A stretch of DNA of 34,837 bases from Pseudomonas sp. PICF141 (GCF_002286815.1 NZ_MUNM01000032.1:1-34837); one strand, 5' to 3'; positions 6,694 to 17,201 are shown, numbered from the stretch's first letter. Made by a program: numbers and translations. The notes: a model not told the origin generated them from the letters alone.

Positions 6694-9075
6694 TCACTTC
6701 CTTAACGTGGCGTTCAACCTTTGTTCGAGCGAGGTGAGGATGTTTTGCGTCGTGGTATTCACCTCATCGTCATTAAGAGTGCGCGATGGATGCTGCCAGG
6801 TCAAGCCAACTGCAAGGCTTTTTCTATGCGGATCAATGCCTTTACCCTGATACACGTCAAATAGCCTGAGGTCTGTCAGCCATTCACCTGCATTTTCACG
6901 GATTACGTCCAGTACGGCGGTGGCCGCAACGTCTTTGTCCGCCAGCAGTGCCAGGTCACGACGCACTTCAGGAAAGCGCGATAACTCCTGGAATTCAGGC
7001 ATTTTACCTAGCGCCACTTCGGCCAGAACCAGCTCGAATACGAAGACCGGACGGTCGAGACCGAGGGTTTTCGACAATTCAGGGTGAATCGCGCCAACGA
7101 AACCTGCCAAACGGCCTTCACGTTCGATGCGTGCGGTTTGACCCGGGTGCAATGCCGGGTGTTTGCCCGGTACAAAAGTGAACGAGTCCAGTGCGCCGGC
7201 GAAGCCCAGTACCGCTTCTACATCGGCTTTGACGTCGAAGAAATCCACGACATCGCGACCTTGTGCCCAACCTTCCGGCAGACGGCTACCACATACCACA
7301 CCGGCCAACATCGGCTCTTGCTTCAGGCCTTCCAGCTGACCGACGAAGCGCAGGCCGCTTTCGAACAGACGGACGCGATCCTGTTGACGGTTCAGGTTGT
7401 GCTGAAGCGCCTTGACCAGACCAGGCCACAAGGAAGAACGCATGGCCGCCATGTCGTTGGAAATCGGGTTGGCCAGCAGCAGCGGTTCGACACCCGGATT
7501 AAACAGCTCGAATTGTTTCGGATCGATGAAGCTGTAGGTGATCGCTTCCTGGTAACCACGGGCCACCAGCAGACGACGCAGTTCAGGCAGATCGCTGCGC
7601 GCTTCAGCCTTGGCTTGTGGTGCCAGACGGGCTTGCGGGTAGCGAACCGGCAGACGGTTGTAACCGTACAGACGGGCCAGTTCTTCGATCAGATCGACTT
7701 CCAGGCTGATATCGAAACGGAAGCTTGGCACTTCTACGCGCCACTGCCCTGCCCCATCGGCGGTAATGGTCAGGCCCAAAGCGCTGAGCAGACGCTCGAC
7801 TTCGGCCGAATCCATTTCCATGCCCAGCATCTGGGTGATGCGCTGGGCACGCAGGGTGATCGGCGCGATCGACGGCAGGTGCTGCTCGCTGACGGTTTCG
7901 ATGATCGGGCCAGCTTCGCCGCCGGTGATGTCCAGCAGCAGCCCCGTGGCCCGCTCCATGGCTTCACGGGCCAGTTTCCAGTCCACGCCACGCTCGTAAC
8001 GGTGCGAGGCATCGGTGTGCAGGCCGTAGGAACGCGCCTTGCCAGCGACGGCAATTTGGTCGAAGAACGCGCTTTCCAGGAAAATATCGCGAGTGGTCGC
8101 GGTGTTGACGCCGCTGTGCTCGCCGCCCATGACGCCGGCGATAGCCAAGGCACGGGTATGGTCTGCAATCACCAGCGTATCGCTACGCAGGCTGACTTCC
8201 TGACCATCAAGCAGAACCAGTTTCTCGCCTTCTTCGGCCATACGTACGCGGATGCCGCCATTGATTTCGGCGAGATCGAACGCGTGCAGCGGTTGACCCA
8301 ATTCCAGCATCACGTAGTTGGTGATGTCGACAGCGGCGTCGATGCTGCGCACATCGGCACGACGCAGACGCTCGACCATCCACAGCGGCGTAGGCTTGGA
8401 CAGATCAACGTTACGGATCACGCGTCCCAAATAACGCGGGCACGCGGCCGGTGCCAGTACTTCAATCGGACGTACTTCATCATGCACGGCCGGAACGCTG
8501 GCAATCGCCGGGCGCACGACCTGGGCAGCATAAAGCGCACCGACTTCGCGAGCCAGACCGGCCAGGGACAGGCAGTCACCGCGGTTCGGGGTCAGATCGA
8601 CCTCGATACTGGCATCGTCCAGGCTCAGGTATTCACGAATGTCCTGACCGACCGGCGCATCGACCGGCAATTCCATCAGGCCATCATTGCCTTCGCCGAT
8701 TTGCAGCTCGGCCTGGGAGCACAGCATGCCGTTGGATTCAACGCCACGCAGCTTGGCCTTCTTGATTTTGAAATCGCCTGGCAGTTCGGCACCTATCATG
8801 GCAAACGGGATCTTCAGACCCGGACGCACGTTTGGCGCACCGCACACGACCTGGAAAGTTTCCGAGCCATTGTTGACCTGGCAAACACGCAACTTGTCAG
8901 CATCCGGGTGCTGCTCGGTGCTCAGCACCTCGCCAACCACCACGCCACTGAATTTACCGGCGGCCGGCGTAACGCTATCGACCTCAAGACCGGCCATCGA
9001 CAGACGGGCAACCAGCTCGTCGCGACTTACCTGCGGGCTTACCCAGCCACGCAGCCATTGTTCACTGAATTTCAT
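6694..9075 (-). CDS. pheT: Phenylalanyl-tRNA synthetase beta subunit
   Basis: 793 aa, the normal length. It begins MKFSEQWLRGWVSPQVSRDE. A tRNA-binding EMAP-type OB domain follows (about 40-150, with VVCGAPNVRPGLKIPFAMIG), then the B3/B4 editing domain that hydrolyses mischarged Tyr-tRNA (about 210-380), the B5 DNA-binding-like domain (about 400-475), the catalytically inactive class II-like core, and the C-terminal ferredoxin-like anticodon-binding domain (from about 700, FPEVRRDLALLADKDV). It forms the alpha2-beta2 enzyme with PheS. The ATG at 9075 has AGGAG eight bases upstream and lies 26 bases after pheS. I see no frame damage. Confidence 0.98.
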   Translation of the reverse strand: MKFSEQWLRGWVSPQVSRDELVARLSMAGLEVDSVTPAAGKFSGVVVGEVLSTEQHPDADKLRVCQVNNGSETFQVVCGAPNVRPGLKIPFAMIGAELPGDFKIKKAKLRGVESNGMLCSQAELQIGEGNDGLMELPVDAPVGQDIREYLSLDDASIEVDLTPNRGDCLSLAGLAREVGALYAAQVVRPAIASVPAVHDEVRPIEVLAPAACPRYLGRVIRNVDLSKPTPLWMVERLRRADVRSIDAAVDITNYVMLELGQPLHAFDLAEINGGIRVRMAEEGEKLVLLDGQEVSLRSDTLVIADHTRALAIAGVMGGEHSGVNTATTRDIFLESAFFDQIAVAGKARSYGLHTDASHRYERGVDWKLAREAMERATGLLLDITGGEAGPIIETVSEQHLPSIAPITLRAQRITQMLGMEMDSAEVERLLSALGLTITADGAGQWRVEVPSFRFDISLEVDLIEELARLYGYNRLPVRYPQARLAPQAKAEARSDLPELRRLLVARGYQEAITYSFIDPKQFELFNPGVEPLLLANPISNDMAAMRSSLWPGLVKALQHNLNRQQDRVRLFESGLRFVGQLEGLKQEPMLAGVVCGSRLPEGWAQGRDVVDFFDVKADVEAVLGFAGALDSFTFVPGKHPALHPGQTARIEREGRLAGFVGAIHPELSKTLGLDRPVFVFELVLAEVALGKMPEFQELSRFPEVRRDLALLADKDVAATAVLDVIRENAGEWLTDLRLFDVYQGKGIDPHRKSLAVGLTWQHPSRTLNDDEVNTTTQNILTSLEQRLNATLRK

Positions 9076-9101
9076 CCTGCTCTCCTAAGAATTCGTTACG
9101 A

Positions 9102-10172
<1,071 letters not shown>

Positions 10173-10227
10173 ATGACGTTTAACACCTGACCCCACAGAG
10201 GTGAGGCCGGGTGACTGTCGGGGGTAC

Positions 10228-10584
10228 TTAAGCCAAGGTGGCTTTAGCTTTCTCGACAATCGCAGCAAACGCCGCTTTTTCGTTCACTGCCAGATCAGCC
10301 AGAACCTTACGGTCGATCTCGATGGACGCTTTTTTCAGGCCGGCGATGAAACGGCTGTAGGACAGACCGTTGATACGTGCACCAGCGTTGATACGAGCGA
10401 TCCACAGAGCGCGGAACTGACGTTTTTTCTGACGACGGTCACGGTAGGCGTATTGGCCTGCCTTGATTACCGCTTGCTTGGCAACACGGAATACGCGCGA
10501 GCGAGCGCCGTAGTAGCCTTTAGCAAGTTTCAGAATTTTTTTGTGACGTTTACGGGCAATGACGCCACGCTTTACACGAGCCAT
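10228..10584 (-). CDS. rplT: 50S ribosomal protein L20
   Basis: 118 aa, the family length. It starts [20 protein letters not shown], the basic N-terminal extension that threads into 23S rRNA, and has the conserved [14 protein letters not shown] and [15 protein letters not shown] blocks. L20 is needed early in 50S assembly, and in E. coli it represses its own operon. The ATG at 10584 is preceded by GAGGAAG. It follows rpmI by 28 bases in the infC-rpmI-rplT group. Confidence 0.99.
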   Translation of the reverse strand: MARVKRGVIARKRHKKILKLAKGYYGARSRVFRVAKQAVIKAGQYAYRDRRQKKRQFRALWIARINAGARINGLSYSRFIAGLKKASIEIDRKVLADLAVNEKAAFAAIVEKAKATLA

Positions 10585-10612
10585 GAGTTACTTCCTCTAT
10601 TCTTGACTAAAA

Positions 10613-10807
10613 TTAACGAAGGCGCAGCATGCGCTCGACTTTTGCCACGTCAGACGGATGCAGCAAGCTGCTACCGCGCAGCTGACGCTTACGCTTGGTC
10701 GACATTTTAGTCAGGATGTGGCTCTTGAAAGCGTGCTTGTGCTTGATACCGTTAGCAGTTTTCAAAAACCGCTTAGCAGCACCACTTTTAGTTTTCATTT
10801 TTGGCAT
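10613..10807 (-). CDS. rpmI: 50S ribosomal protein L35
   Basis: 64 aa of highly basic sequence starting [20 protein letters not shown] and ending in the typical VERMLRLR tail. It is an integral part of the large subunit. The start is supported by GGAG upstream of ATG 10807. It lies 60 bases after infC and is part of the same transcript as rplT. Confidence 0.99.
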   Translation of the reverse strand: MPKMKTKSGAAKRFLKTANGIKHKHAFKSHILTKMSTKRKRQLRGSSLLHPSDVAKVERMLRLR

Positions 10808-10867
10808 GTTCGGATACTCCGCATTCAGTTGATAAACATAATCAGAAGGCCTGCCGTGCCCTATTGA

Positions 10868-11419
10868 TTACTTCTTCTTTTTCGGGGCGATGACCATGAT
10901 CAGCTGGCGTCCTTCCATCTTAGGATGCTGTTCGACCGAACCGTACTCGAGCAAGTCAGTTTCAACTCGCTTGAGGAGTTCCATCCCCAGCTCCTGGTGG
11001 GCCATCTCACGGCCGCGGAATCGCAAGGATACCTTGGCCCTGTCCCCATCACTCAGGAAACGTACCAGGTTGCGCAGTTTTACCTGGTAATCCCCTTCCT
11101 CCGTCCCTGGACGAAACTTGATTTCTTTAACCTGAATCTGCTTCTGGTTTTTCTTGGCCGCGGCAATCTGCTTCTTCTTCTCGAAGATCGATTTGCCGTA
11201 GTCCATCAGTTTGCAAACAGGGGGTACTGCATCGGCGGAAATTTCCACCAAATCCAGTTTGGCCTCTTCAGCCTTAAGAAGCGCGTCTTCAATTGACACA
11301 ATCCCAAGCTGTTCACCTTCAGCTCCAATTAACCGAACCTCGCGTGCCGAGATATTCTCGTTGATCGGGGCTTTCGGTGCAGCTCGTTTATCTTGTCTCA
11401 TTTCACGCTTAATAATAAT
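10868..11419 (-). CDS. infC: Translation initiation factor IF-3 (non-AUG start)
   Basis: IF-3 binds the 30S subunit, blocks 50S joining and checks start codons and initiator tRNA. The protein has the N-domain ([20 protein letters not shown]), a Lys-rich linker ([16 protein letters not shown]) and the C-domain ([18 protein letters not shown]), ending IAPKKKK. The first in-frame ATG is 11401, but the frame is open upstream through three consecutive ATT codons (11419, 11416, 11413). GGAG at 11425-11422 lies 2, 5 or 8 bases before them. IF-3 genes use ATT so that IF-3 represses its own mRNA. Starting at 11419 gives 183 aa; SD spacing would favour 11416 or 11413. The first ATT shares a base with the thrS stop, so the genes are coupled. 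Confidence 0.95.
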   Translation of the reverse strand: MIIKREMRQDKRAAPKAPINENISAREVRLIGAEGEQLGIVSIEDALLKAEEAKLDLVEISADAVPPVCKLMDYGKSIFEKKKQIAAAKKNQKQIQVKEIKFRPGTEEGDYQVKLRNLVRFLSDGDRAKVSLRFRGREMAHQELGMELLKRVETDLLEYGSVEQHPKMEGRQLIMVIAPKKKK

Positions 11420-13341
11420 TACTCCGAATCTGGGCGACCACGCCGGGAAACCGCTTGCGCGAGAAACTCAGCGAACTGGGCGACGGGCATCGAGCCCAGG
11501 TCAGCACCTTCACGAGTACGCACAGCGACAGTCTGCATCTCGACTTCCCGATCTCCGATAACCAAGAGATAAGGAACCTTGAGCAAAGTATGCTCGCGGA
11601 TTTTAAAGCCGATCTTTTCATTTCTCAAGTCAGACTTGGCACGAAATCCGCTTTCATTGAGAGTTTTTTCGACCTGAGCGGCAAAATCGGCCTGTTTATC
11701 AGTGATATTCATGATCACTGCCTGGGTCGGAGCCAGCCACGCGGGGAATGCTCCCTCGTAGTGCTCGATCAGGATTCCGACGAAACGTTCGAAGGAGCCC
11801 AGGATCGCCCGGTGCAACATTACCGGGTGCTTGCGACTGTTGTCTTCGGAGACGTATTCGGCTCCCAGACGGACAGGCAGGTTGAAATCGAGCTGAAGGG
11901 TACCACATTGCCAGACACGGCCGAGGCAATCTTTCAGCGAGAACTCGATCTTCGGACCGTAGAACGCCCCCTCGCCCGGCTGCAGATCGTACGGCAAGCC
12001 AGCGCTATCAAGGGCGGCAGCCAGTGCAGCTTCGGCGCGATCCCACAGCTCGTCGGAACCGACGCGTTTTTCCGGACGAGTGGACAGCTTCATCTCGACG
12101 TCTTTGAAGCCGAAGTCAGCATAAACGTCCATGGTCAGCTTGATGAACGCAGCGGATTCGGCCTGCATCTGCTCTTCAGTACAGAAGATGTGAGCATCGT
12201 CCTGAGTGAAGGCGCGAACGCGCATGATGCCGTGCAGCGCACCCGACGGCTCGTTACGGTGGCAGGCACCGAACTCGGCCAGACGCATCGGCAGCTCGCG
12301 GTAGCTTTTCAGGCCCTGATTGAACACCTGCACGTGGCACGGGCAGTTCATCGGCTTGATGGCGTAATCGCGGTTTTCCGACTGCGTGGTAAACATGTTG
12401 TCGGCGTAGTTGGCCCAGTGCCCGGATTTTTCCCACAGGCTGCGGTCAACGACTTGCGGAGTCTTGATCTCCAGATAACCGTTGTCGCGCTGAACCTTGC
12501 GCATGTATTGCTCGAGCACCTGGTACAGAGTCCAGCCGTTCGGATGCCAGAACACCATGCCCGGCGACTCTTCCTGGGTGTGGAACAGGCCCAGACGCTT
12601 GCCGATCTTGCGGTGATCGCGCTTTTCAGCTTCTTCGATGCGCTGGATGTAAGCCGCCAGTTGCTTCTTGTCCGCCCATGCGGTGCCATAAACGCGCTGC
12701 AATTGCTCGTTCTTGGCATCGCCGCGCCAGTAGGCGCCAGACAGCTTGGTCAACTTGAAGGATTTCAGGAAACGCGTGTTCGGCACGTGCGGACCGCGGC
12801 ACATGTCGACGTATTCTTCGTGATAGTACAGGCCCATGGCCTGCTCGTTCGGCATGTCCTCGACCAGGCGCAGTTTGTAGTCTTCGCCCCGGGCCTTGAA
12901 CACTTCGATCACTTCGGCGCGCGGAGTGACTTTTTTGATCACGTCGTAATCTTTTTCGATCAACTGCTGCATGCGCTGTTCGATCGCAGCCAGGTCGTCC
13001 GGCGTGAAAGGACGCTCGAAGGCGATGTCGTAATAGAAGCCTTCGTCGATGACCGGACCGATGACCATCTTCGCAGTCGGGTACAGCTGCTTGACCGCAT
13101 GACCGACCAGGTGGGCACAAGAGTGGCGAATGATCTCCAGCCCCTCTTCATCCTTTGGCGTAATGATTTGCAGCGAGGAATCGCTGTCGATGATGTCGCT
13201 GGCGTCGACCAGCTTGCCATTGACCTTGCCGGCCACGGTGGCCTTGGCCAGACCGGCACCGATGGATGCGGCGACCTCGGCTACGGAAACCGGGTGATCG
13301 AATGAACGTTGACTGCCGTCGGGAAGAGTAATAGTTGGCAT
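11419..13341 (-). CDS. thrS: Threonyl-tRNA synthetase
   Basis: 640 aa from ATG 13341, preceded by AGGAG and GGAGG; an upstream in-frame start at 13374 is less likely. Domains in order: an N-terminal TGS domain (1-60), the editing domain with [16 protein letters not shown] and CRGPH that removes Ser-tRNA, the class II catalytic core with [10 protein letters not shown] (zinc Cys) and [20 protein letters not shown] (motif 2), and [20 protein letters not shown] (motif 3, zinc His). The anticodon-binding domain follows ([15 protein letters not shown]). It charges tRNA-Thr. In E. coli ThrS represses its own translation; the upstream region here was not resolved for such an operator. The stop TAA (11421-11419) overlaps the infC start. 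Confidence 0.98.
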   Translation of the reverse strand: MPTITLPDGSQRSFDHPVSVAEVAASIGAGLAKATVAGKVNGKLVDASDIIDSDSSLQIITPKDEEGLEIIRHSCAHLVGHAVKQLYPTAKMVIGPVIDEGFYYDIAFERPFTPDDLAAIEQRMQQLIEKDYDVIKKVTPRAEVIEVFKARGEDYKLRLVEDMPNEQAMGLYYHEEYVDMCRGPHVPNTRFLKSFKLTKLSGAYWRGDAKNEQLQRVYGTAWADKKQLAAYIQRIEEAEKRDHRKIGKRLGLFHTQEESPGMVFWHPNGWTLYQVLEQYMRKVQRDNGYLEIKTPQVVDRSLWEKSGHWANYADNMFTTQSENRDYAIKPMNCPCHVQVFNQGLKSYRELPMRLAEFGACHRNEPSGALHGIMRVRAFTQDDAHIFCTEEQMQAESAAFIKLTMDVYADFGFKDVEMKLSTRPEKRVGSDELWDRAEAALAAALDSAGLPYDLQPGEGAFYGPKIEFSLKDCLGRVWQCGTLQLDFNLPVRLGAEYVSEDNSRKHPVMLHRAILGSFERFVGILIEHYEGAFPAWLAPTQAVIMNITDKQADFAAQVEKTLNESGFRAKSDLRNEKIGFKIREHTLLKVPYLLVIGDREVEMQTVAVRTREGADLGSMPVAQFAEFLAQAVSRRGRPDSE

Positions 13342-13715
13342 GGCGCCTCCTCTCCTAGTGGTGACCCCTACCAAAGGTCACGTGGGTTGGGATGAGCCAG
13401 TACAAGATCCGATCCAGGCCATTCAATGAAGAACGCCTGCCTTACAGCGGCAGGAGCCTTGCGGCCAACCGGAAAACCGAACCAGAGTGACTGGGATTCA
13501 AATCAGGGTTATTCGAGCCGCTGCCGCTGCCGGGACTGAAGGTCATCCGGAGCTTGCAAACGCCCGAGCGAGGCATGCTAGCACAGATGAACGGTCATGG
13601 CGGCGGCAAGGTTTTATGCGAGGGCAAATCAGGCATTTTTATGCCAGAGTGCTGAACTTGAACCCTGCTTTACCCCTCAGATAACAAGACATTGACCCAA
13701 AAGGAGCATCCCAGC
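13342..13715. other. thrS promoter/leader region and upstream region of the gene at 13716
   Basis: This 374-base divergent gap must hold the promoters for thrS (minus) and the small secreted protein (plus). I see no tRNA, no clear -35/-10 pair and no repeat. A small GGCAT/ATGCC hairpin with a T loop sits at 13630-13643. Some Pseudomonas carry a tRNA-Val upstream of thrS; none is visible here. Confidence 0.4.
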
Positions 13716-14018
13716 ATGCGTCTGAATCGTTTATTCGCCGTCGTCGCACCCGTCGTCCTGCTGCTGCCGCTGGCTGCCCATGCCGACTGGCCAAAGGGCG
13801 AGCGCGAGAAATACATGGCTCAGTGCACCCAAGCGGCCTCTCAACAGATCGGCGCAGCGGCCGCCAAGTCACATTGTGCATGTGGCGCCGACGCCATCAA
13901 ATCGTACCCGGCCAGCGACATTCAGGCCTTGATGGACAACAAAGCCAGCCCGGATTTGCAACAGAAGGCGCTGGGTCAGATCGCCAAATGCAAGGCCAAT
14001 GCGCCGGCGAAAAAGTGA
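13716..14018 (+). CDS. Small periplasmic Cys-containing hypothetical protein
   Basis: 100 aa. The ATG at 13716 has AAGGAG at nine bases; a TTG at 13692 is a worse start. A Sec signal peptide covers residues 1-23 (LFAVVAPVVLLLPLAAHA, cleavage before DWPKGE). The mature protein is a short, mainly helical domain with four Cys in the pattern QCTQ, HCACG and KCK, which probably form two disulfides in the periplasm. It ends in a basic tail. I do not recognise a named family; similar small secreted proteins are annotated as hypothetical in Pseudomonas. It stands alone, divergent from thrS. Confidence 0.75.
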   Translation: MRLNRLFAVVAPVVLLLPLAAHADWPKGEREKYMAQCTQAASQQIGAAAAKSHCACGADAIKSYPASDIQALMDNKASPDLQQKALGQIAKCKANAPAKK

Positions 14019-14308
14019 GAAAAAAATCCTTGTGACCCGCCTTGGCGCTGATAAAAAAGGATGAATTTCAGCTTTTCCGTACGATTTATGAAGGTTTTTC
14101 AGCTTTTTTTATTGTCTTTACTTTCGACTGAAAGCCTTTTAAACCGGGGCTTTCAGCCAAACAAAGCAACAAAGAAAACACGACTGTGGGGCAAACAGCA
14201 CAGCCGGGGGGCTCCCAAAGCGAACATTTCGACTATGATACTCCGGTGTGCCCAGTTGGCCTGAGCAGCACAGTACTACTGAAAATATATGTTTCTTGGA
14301 GATACACC
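14019..14308 (+). promoter_or_regulatory. Long upstream/5'-leader region of the cold-shock gene
   Basis: Cold-shock genes commonly have long structured leaders, and 290 bases precede this one. A perfect 9-bp stem-loop, CTGAAAGCC (14128-14136) with GGCTTTCAG (14148-14156), is present. A -10-like TATGAT lies at 14234-14239 without a good -35, so the start point is uncertain. A weak ORF at 14061-14264 crosses the region but has no protein-like features. Confidence 0.4.
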
Positions 14309-14521
14309 ATGTCTAATCGCCAAACCGGCACCGTTAAATGGTTCAACGATGAAAAAGGCTTCGGCTTCATCACTCCTCAAGGTGGCGGTGACGACCTGTT
14401 CGTACACTTCAAAGCTATCGAAAGCGACGGTTTCAAAAGCCTGAAAGAAGGCCAGACCGTTTCCTTCGTGGCTGAGAAAGGCCAAAAGGGTATGCAAGCT
14501 GCACAAGTCCGCCCAGAGTAA
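14309..14521 (+). CDS. CspA-family cold-shock protein
   Basis: 70 aa, a single cold-shock domain that binds single-stranded RNA or DNA and melts mRNA structure. RNP1 is KGFGFI (residues 16-21) and RNP2 is DLFVHF (29-34). KWFNDEKG and [17 protein letters not shown] complete the fold. It starts at ATG 14309 after TTGGAG. It is monocistronic, with a strong terminator directly after it. Several csp paralogues exist in Pseudomonas, so I give no letter. Whether it is cold-induced cannot be read, but its long leader is consistent with post-transcriptional control. Confidence 0.96.
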   Translation: MSNRQTGTVKWFNDEKGFGFITPQGGGDDLFVHFKAIESDGFKSLKEGQTVSFVAEKGQKGMQAAQVRPE

Positions 14522-14536
14522 TTTCCTGGCGCACTA

Positions 14537-14567
14537 AAAAAACCCCGTCCATGTGACGGGGTTTTTT
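14537..14567. terminator. Bidirectional intrinsic terminator between csp and the I78-like gene
   Basis: ACCCCGTC pairs with GACGGGGT around CATGT, flanked by a run of A on the left and a run of T on the right. It can terminate the plus-strand csp and the minus-strand lipoprotein gene, which converge here. Confidence 0.9.
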
Positions 14568-14593
14568 ATGGGCGAAATAAAAGCCTGAAGCAA

Positions 14594-14911
14594 TCAGCCG
14601 CAGTTGACGCGGGTGACCACCAGGTTGTTGTCAGTGTTCAGGTTCAGGCGATCGGAGCGGTATTCCAGGGTCACCATATCGTTAGGCTTGAGGAACCGGG
14701 CATTCTGCGCGCCTGCGCGGGTACGTGCCTGCTCCAGCAATTGGGGCGAAGCCTTTTTGCCAATAGTGAATTCGGCAGCTTTGGCCTCACAACGGCTGTG
14801 GCCGGTATCGGTCGCCACGGGGTCCTTTGCCGACTCGGTGGACGTACTGCTGCAACCGGCCAGCAAGGTGGCGGCCAACAAAGTACCCAATGACGCGAGC
14901 TTCCAAGGCAT
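14594..14911 (-). CDS. Lipoprotein with peptidase inhibitor I78-like domain
   Basis: 105 aa from ATG 14911, which has AGGAGG six bases upstream. A lipoprotein signal ends in LLAGC with the lipidated Cys at residue 20. The mature domain has the I78 layout: RCEAKAAEFTIGKKASPQLL, then ARTRAGAQNARFLKPNDMVT, then the edge strand EYRSDRLNL and V(V)TRVNCG at the end, with two Cys placed to form a disulfide. I78 proteins inhibit serine proteases of the subtilisin/chymotrypsin type or are simply annotated as such; activity is not shown here. It is probably anchored in the outer membrane facing the periplasm. It is convergent with csp. Confidence 0.82.
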   Translation of the reverse strand: MPWKLASLGTLLAATLLAGCSSTSTESAKDPVATDTGHSRCEAKAAEFTIGKKASPQLLEQARTRAGAQNARFLKPNDMVTLEYRSDRLNLNTDNNLVVTRVNCG

Positions 14912-15051
14912 GAAGCCTCCTTTTTTCAATAGTTAAGCTGAGATCGTGCGACCGCCATTTTGGCGTTTGGTTTCAGAACCGGACAGCGGCGAGTGTGCCT
15001 GAGCATCGACACGCCGTTTATCCCTCAATCGTGACTGAATATGAACAGCGC

Positions 15052-15357
15052 TCAATAGACGTCGATGTAGTCGAAAGGCGGTTTCGGCCAGTTTTCCTTG
15101 AGCGCATTGAAAATCTGCATCACCCAGACCTCGTCGCTGGCTGCGACCAATCCGACATAACCGGAACCCTTGGCCCAGGTTTCCAGGCGAAACAGCAACC
15201 CGTCGATGTCCGTGCCACCCACAATACCCGACGAAATATAGGCGATGCCGCCCTTGGTGACCCGCAATTGAGTGTGTACATCATCGCTGGCAGAGGCCAG
15301 CAACTGATGCACCGCTTCGAGGGTCAAGCCGTCAGGAGTGTTCAAATCGATCTGCAC
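15052..15357 (-). CDS. Conserved hypothetical protein (101 aa)
   Basis: I do not recognise a named domain. The protein begins at GTG 15357, five bases after AAGGACC, and is acidic and globular-looking, with no signal peptide or membrane segment. Segments such as DGLLFRLETWAKGSGYVGLV and ASDEVWVMQIFNALKENWP suggest an alpha/beta domain. It is divergent from the small gene at 15489. Coding character is supported by the long clean frame and the Pseudomonas-like third-position GC; function is unknown. Confidence 0.7.
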   Translation of the reverse strand: MQIDLNTPDGLTLEAVHQLLASASDDVHTQLRVTKGGIAYISSGIVGGTDIDGLLFRLETWAKGSGYVGLVAASDEVWVMQIFNALKENWPKPPFDYIDVY

Positions 15358-15488
15358 AGCACGGTCCTTGAAAATTCGTCAAAGACCAAGTGTCGCATAG
15401 CCCTCCCCTCATGCCTAAGTCGGAGTGCCAAACGCCGCGCAAAATGGTTAACTCGATACTCAGCCTTTCCGACTTCACGAGCGCCATC

Positions 15489-15695
15489 ATGACCACCGTA
15501 AGCATCGACGCCGACATCAAAGCCAAGTGGCCACAGGGCCATAGCTCTTACAGCCCGGGTAGCCCGGAAGAGCTGGCAATCATTGGCATCGATTTGCTGG
15601 TCAAAGAACTGGGAACACAAGCCGCCCAGACATTCATCAAACAGGTTCTCGAGAAGTACCCCGCCAACTATATGGGCGCAACAGAAACCGAATAG
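15489..15695 (+). CDS. Small hypothetical protein (68 aa)
   Basis: From ATG 15489 the frame encodes 68 residues beginning MTTVSIDADIKAKWPQGHSS and containing a helical part (ELAIIGIDLLVKELGTQAAQ, then TFIKQVLEKYPANYMG). No signal or membrane segment is present. The frame stays open upstream to 15390 with other ATG codons (for example 15411), and the ribosome site at 15489 is weak, so the start is uncertain. It is divergent from the hypothetical gene at 15357. The function is not known to me. Confidence 0.6.
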   Translation: MTTVSIDADIKAKWPQGHSSYSPGSPEELAIIGIDLLVKELGTQAAQTFIKQVLEKYPANYMGATETE

Positions 15696-15696
15696 A

Positions 15697-15724
15697 GTAA
15701 AAGACCGCAGGCGGGCACCTGCGG
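15697..15724 (-). terminator. Terminator of the rbs operon
   Basis: On the minus strand CCGCAGG (15724-15718) pairs with CCTGCGG (15711-15705) around a 6-base loop, followed by TCTTTTAC. It lies just past the nucleoside hydrolase stop at 15735 and would end the ribose operon transcript. Confidence 0.75.
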
Positions 15725-15734
15725 ATTCCATGAC

Positions 15735-16763
15735 CTACTTCAAGCGAGCCAGACGCTGGGTCAACAGGTCGAAGAAGCCCTGAGCGTCGCCGCTTTCAAC
15801 CCAGAAGGCATTTTTCGGTGCATTCAGGCAGTCATACCAGTCGACAATGGTCTGGCCGAAGGTCGGCCCTTCGCGACTATCAACCACGACGTTGACCGAG
15901 CGGCCAGTGAACAACTCGGGCTTGAGCAGGTAAGCGATGACGGTGGCGTCATGCACCGGGCCACCCGGGATGCCGTAATGCTCCATGTCGCCTTTGACGT
16001 ATTCGTTGAGGATATTGCCTACCAGCTTGCCGGCATTGTTGTTCAGGGCGGCGATTTGCTTCAGGCGCGCTTCACTGGTCAGGATCTTGTGGGTCACGTC
16101 CAGCGGCAGATAGGTCAGCTTGACGCCACTTTTGAGTACTACTTGCGCGGCATGCGGATCAGCGAACAGGTTGAATTCGGCCACCGGTGTGATGTTGCCG
16201 CCGTTGAAGTGCGCACCGCCCATGATCACCACTTCCTTAATGCCCTGCACGATTTCAGGCGCCTGGATCAGCGCCAGCGCCAGGTTGGTCTGTGGACCGA
16301 GTATGGCGATGGTGATGCTGTGGGGTTTGGCGGACTTCAGGGTATCGATCAGATAATTGACCGCATTGCCTTCGTCCAGGCCTTTTTTCGGTTCGTGCAC
16401 CACGACACCCGACAGGCCTTCCTTACCGTGGATGTTCTCGGCATAGATCGGCGTGCGCATCATGGGTTTCGGCGCGCCAGCATAAACAGGCACTTCCTCG
16501 CGCCCTGCCCACTCGCGGGCCAGACGCGCATTACGCGATGTCTTGTCCAGACGCACGTTGCCCGCAACGGTGGTCAGCGCACGAATATTCAGCTCTTCCG
16601 GCGATGCCAGGGCAAACAGCAAGGCGACCACGTCATCGGCACCCGGATCGGTGTCGATGATCAGGTCGATCTTCTCCGCCGCGTGGGCGTTTGTTGCGGT
16701 AATCAGGGCCAAAAGCAGCAGACTCCAAAGCAGATGGTGCAGTTTCTGAGCATAGCGATACAT
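15735..16763 (-). CDS. Secreted inosine/uridine-type nucleoside hydrolase
   Basis: 342 aa from ATG 16763, with GGAG six bases upstream. A Sec signal peptide (LLWSLLLLALITATNAHA, cleavage before AEK) sends it to the periplasm. The mature N-terminus has the calcium/ribose-binding signature DTDPGADDVVALLFAL. The family's later sites are seen as ILGPQTNLALAL, EVVIMGGAHFNGGNITPVAE, EFNLFADPHAA and PVHDATVIAYLL, which carries the His near the leaving base. Nucleoside hydrolases split nucleosides into base and ribose. As the last gene of the rbs operon it would feed ribose to RbsB, so import and hydrolysis form one salvage route. Base specificity cannot be read. The gap to rbsD is only 33 bases. Confidence 0.92.
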   Translation of the reverse strand: MYRYAQKLHHLLWSLLLLALITATNAHAAEKIDLIIDTDPGADDVVALLFALASPEELNIRALTTVAGNVRLDKTSRNARLAREWAGREEVPVYAGAPKPMMRTPIYAENIHGKEGLSGVVVHEPKKGLDEGNAVNYLIDTLKSAKPHSITIAILGPQTNLALALIQAPEIVQGIKEVVIMGGAHFNGGNITPVAEFNLFADPHAAQVVLKSGVKLTYLPLDVTHKILTSEARLKQIAALNNNAGKLVGNILNEYVKGDMEHYGIPGGPVHDATVIAYLLKPELFTGRSVNVVVDSREGPTFGQTIVDWYDCLNAPKNAFWVESGDAQGFFDLLTQRLARLK

Positions 16764-16796
16764 AGCGCACTCCTTGCGCATGGGAAAAGCGGGTCG

Positions 16797-17201
16797 TTAA
16801 AACATTACGCCAGCCACCAAAACGATATTGCAGTACGGCTGACATTCGCCTGTACGAACAATCGCCCGTGCCTGTCGGCTGACTACTTTGAATTGGTCAT
16901 GACTGAGCAATTCGCGTCGACCCAGCGCACCGTCGGCATTCAGCTCATCCAGCACGCTCAGGGCCGACGGTTTCTTATCCAGAATTTCATGGGCCAGCAC
17001 ATGGCTTTCGACCTGCATTTCGCTGAGCACGATCTTCAAGGTACTGATGAAATCCGGAATCCCGTGGGTCAAGGCCAGATCGATCAATTCGACGCCAGGC
17101 GGAACCGGCAGGCCGGCGTCGCCGATCACAACCGTGTCGCCATGACCCAGGGAAGCGATCAGCCGCGACAGCGCGACGTTGAGCAAAGGGGTCTTTTTCA
17201 T
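16797..17201 (-). CDS. rbsD: D-ribose pyranase
   Basis: 134 aa. RbsD interconverts the beta-pyranose and beta-furanose forms of ribose so that RbsK receives the furanose. The sequence starts [20 protein letters not shown], whose His is the catalytic residue of the family, continues with [20 protein letters not shown], and ends [19 protein letters not shown], the ring-shaped oligomer interface region. Its ATG overlaps the rbsK stop by the ATGA motif (17201-17198), so the two are translationally coupled. It is cytoplasmic. Confidence 0.97.
   Translation of the reverse strand: MKKTPLLNVALSRLIASLGHGDTVVIGDAGLPVPPGVELIDLALTHGIPDFISTLKIVLSEMQVESHVLAHEILDKKPSALSVLDELNADGALGRRELLSHDQFKVVSRQARAIVRTGECQPYCNIVLVAGVMF

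Noticed and set aside
13342..13691. Possible tRNA-Val or small RNA upstream of thrS
   Set aside because: No cloverleaf, T-loop or terminator could be formed on either strand.
14061..14264. 67-codon ORF upstream of the cold-shock gene
   Set aside because: There is no ribosome site, composition changes along it, and it overlaps the stem-loop and promoter-like region of csp.
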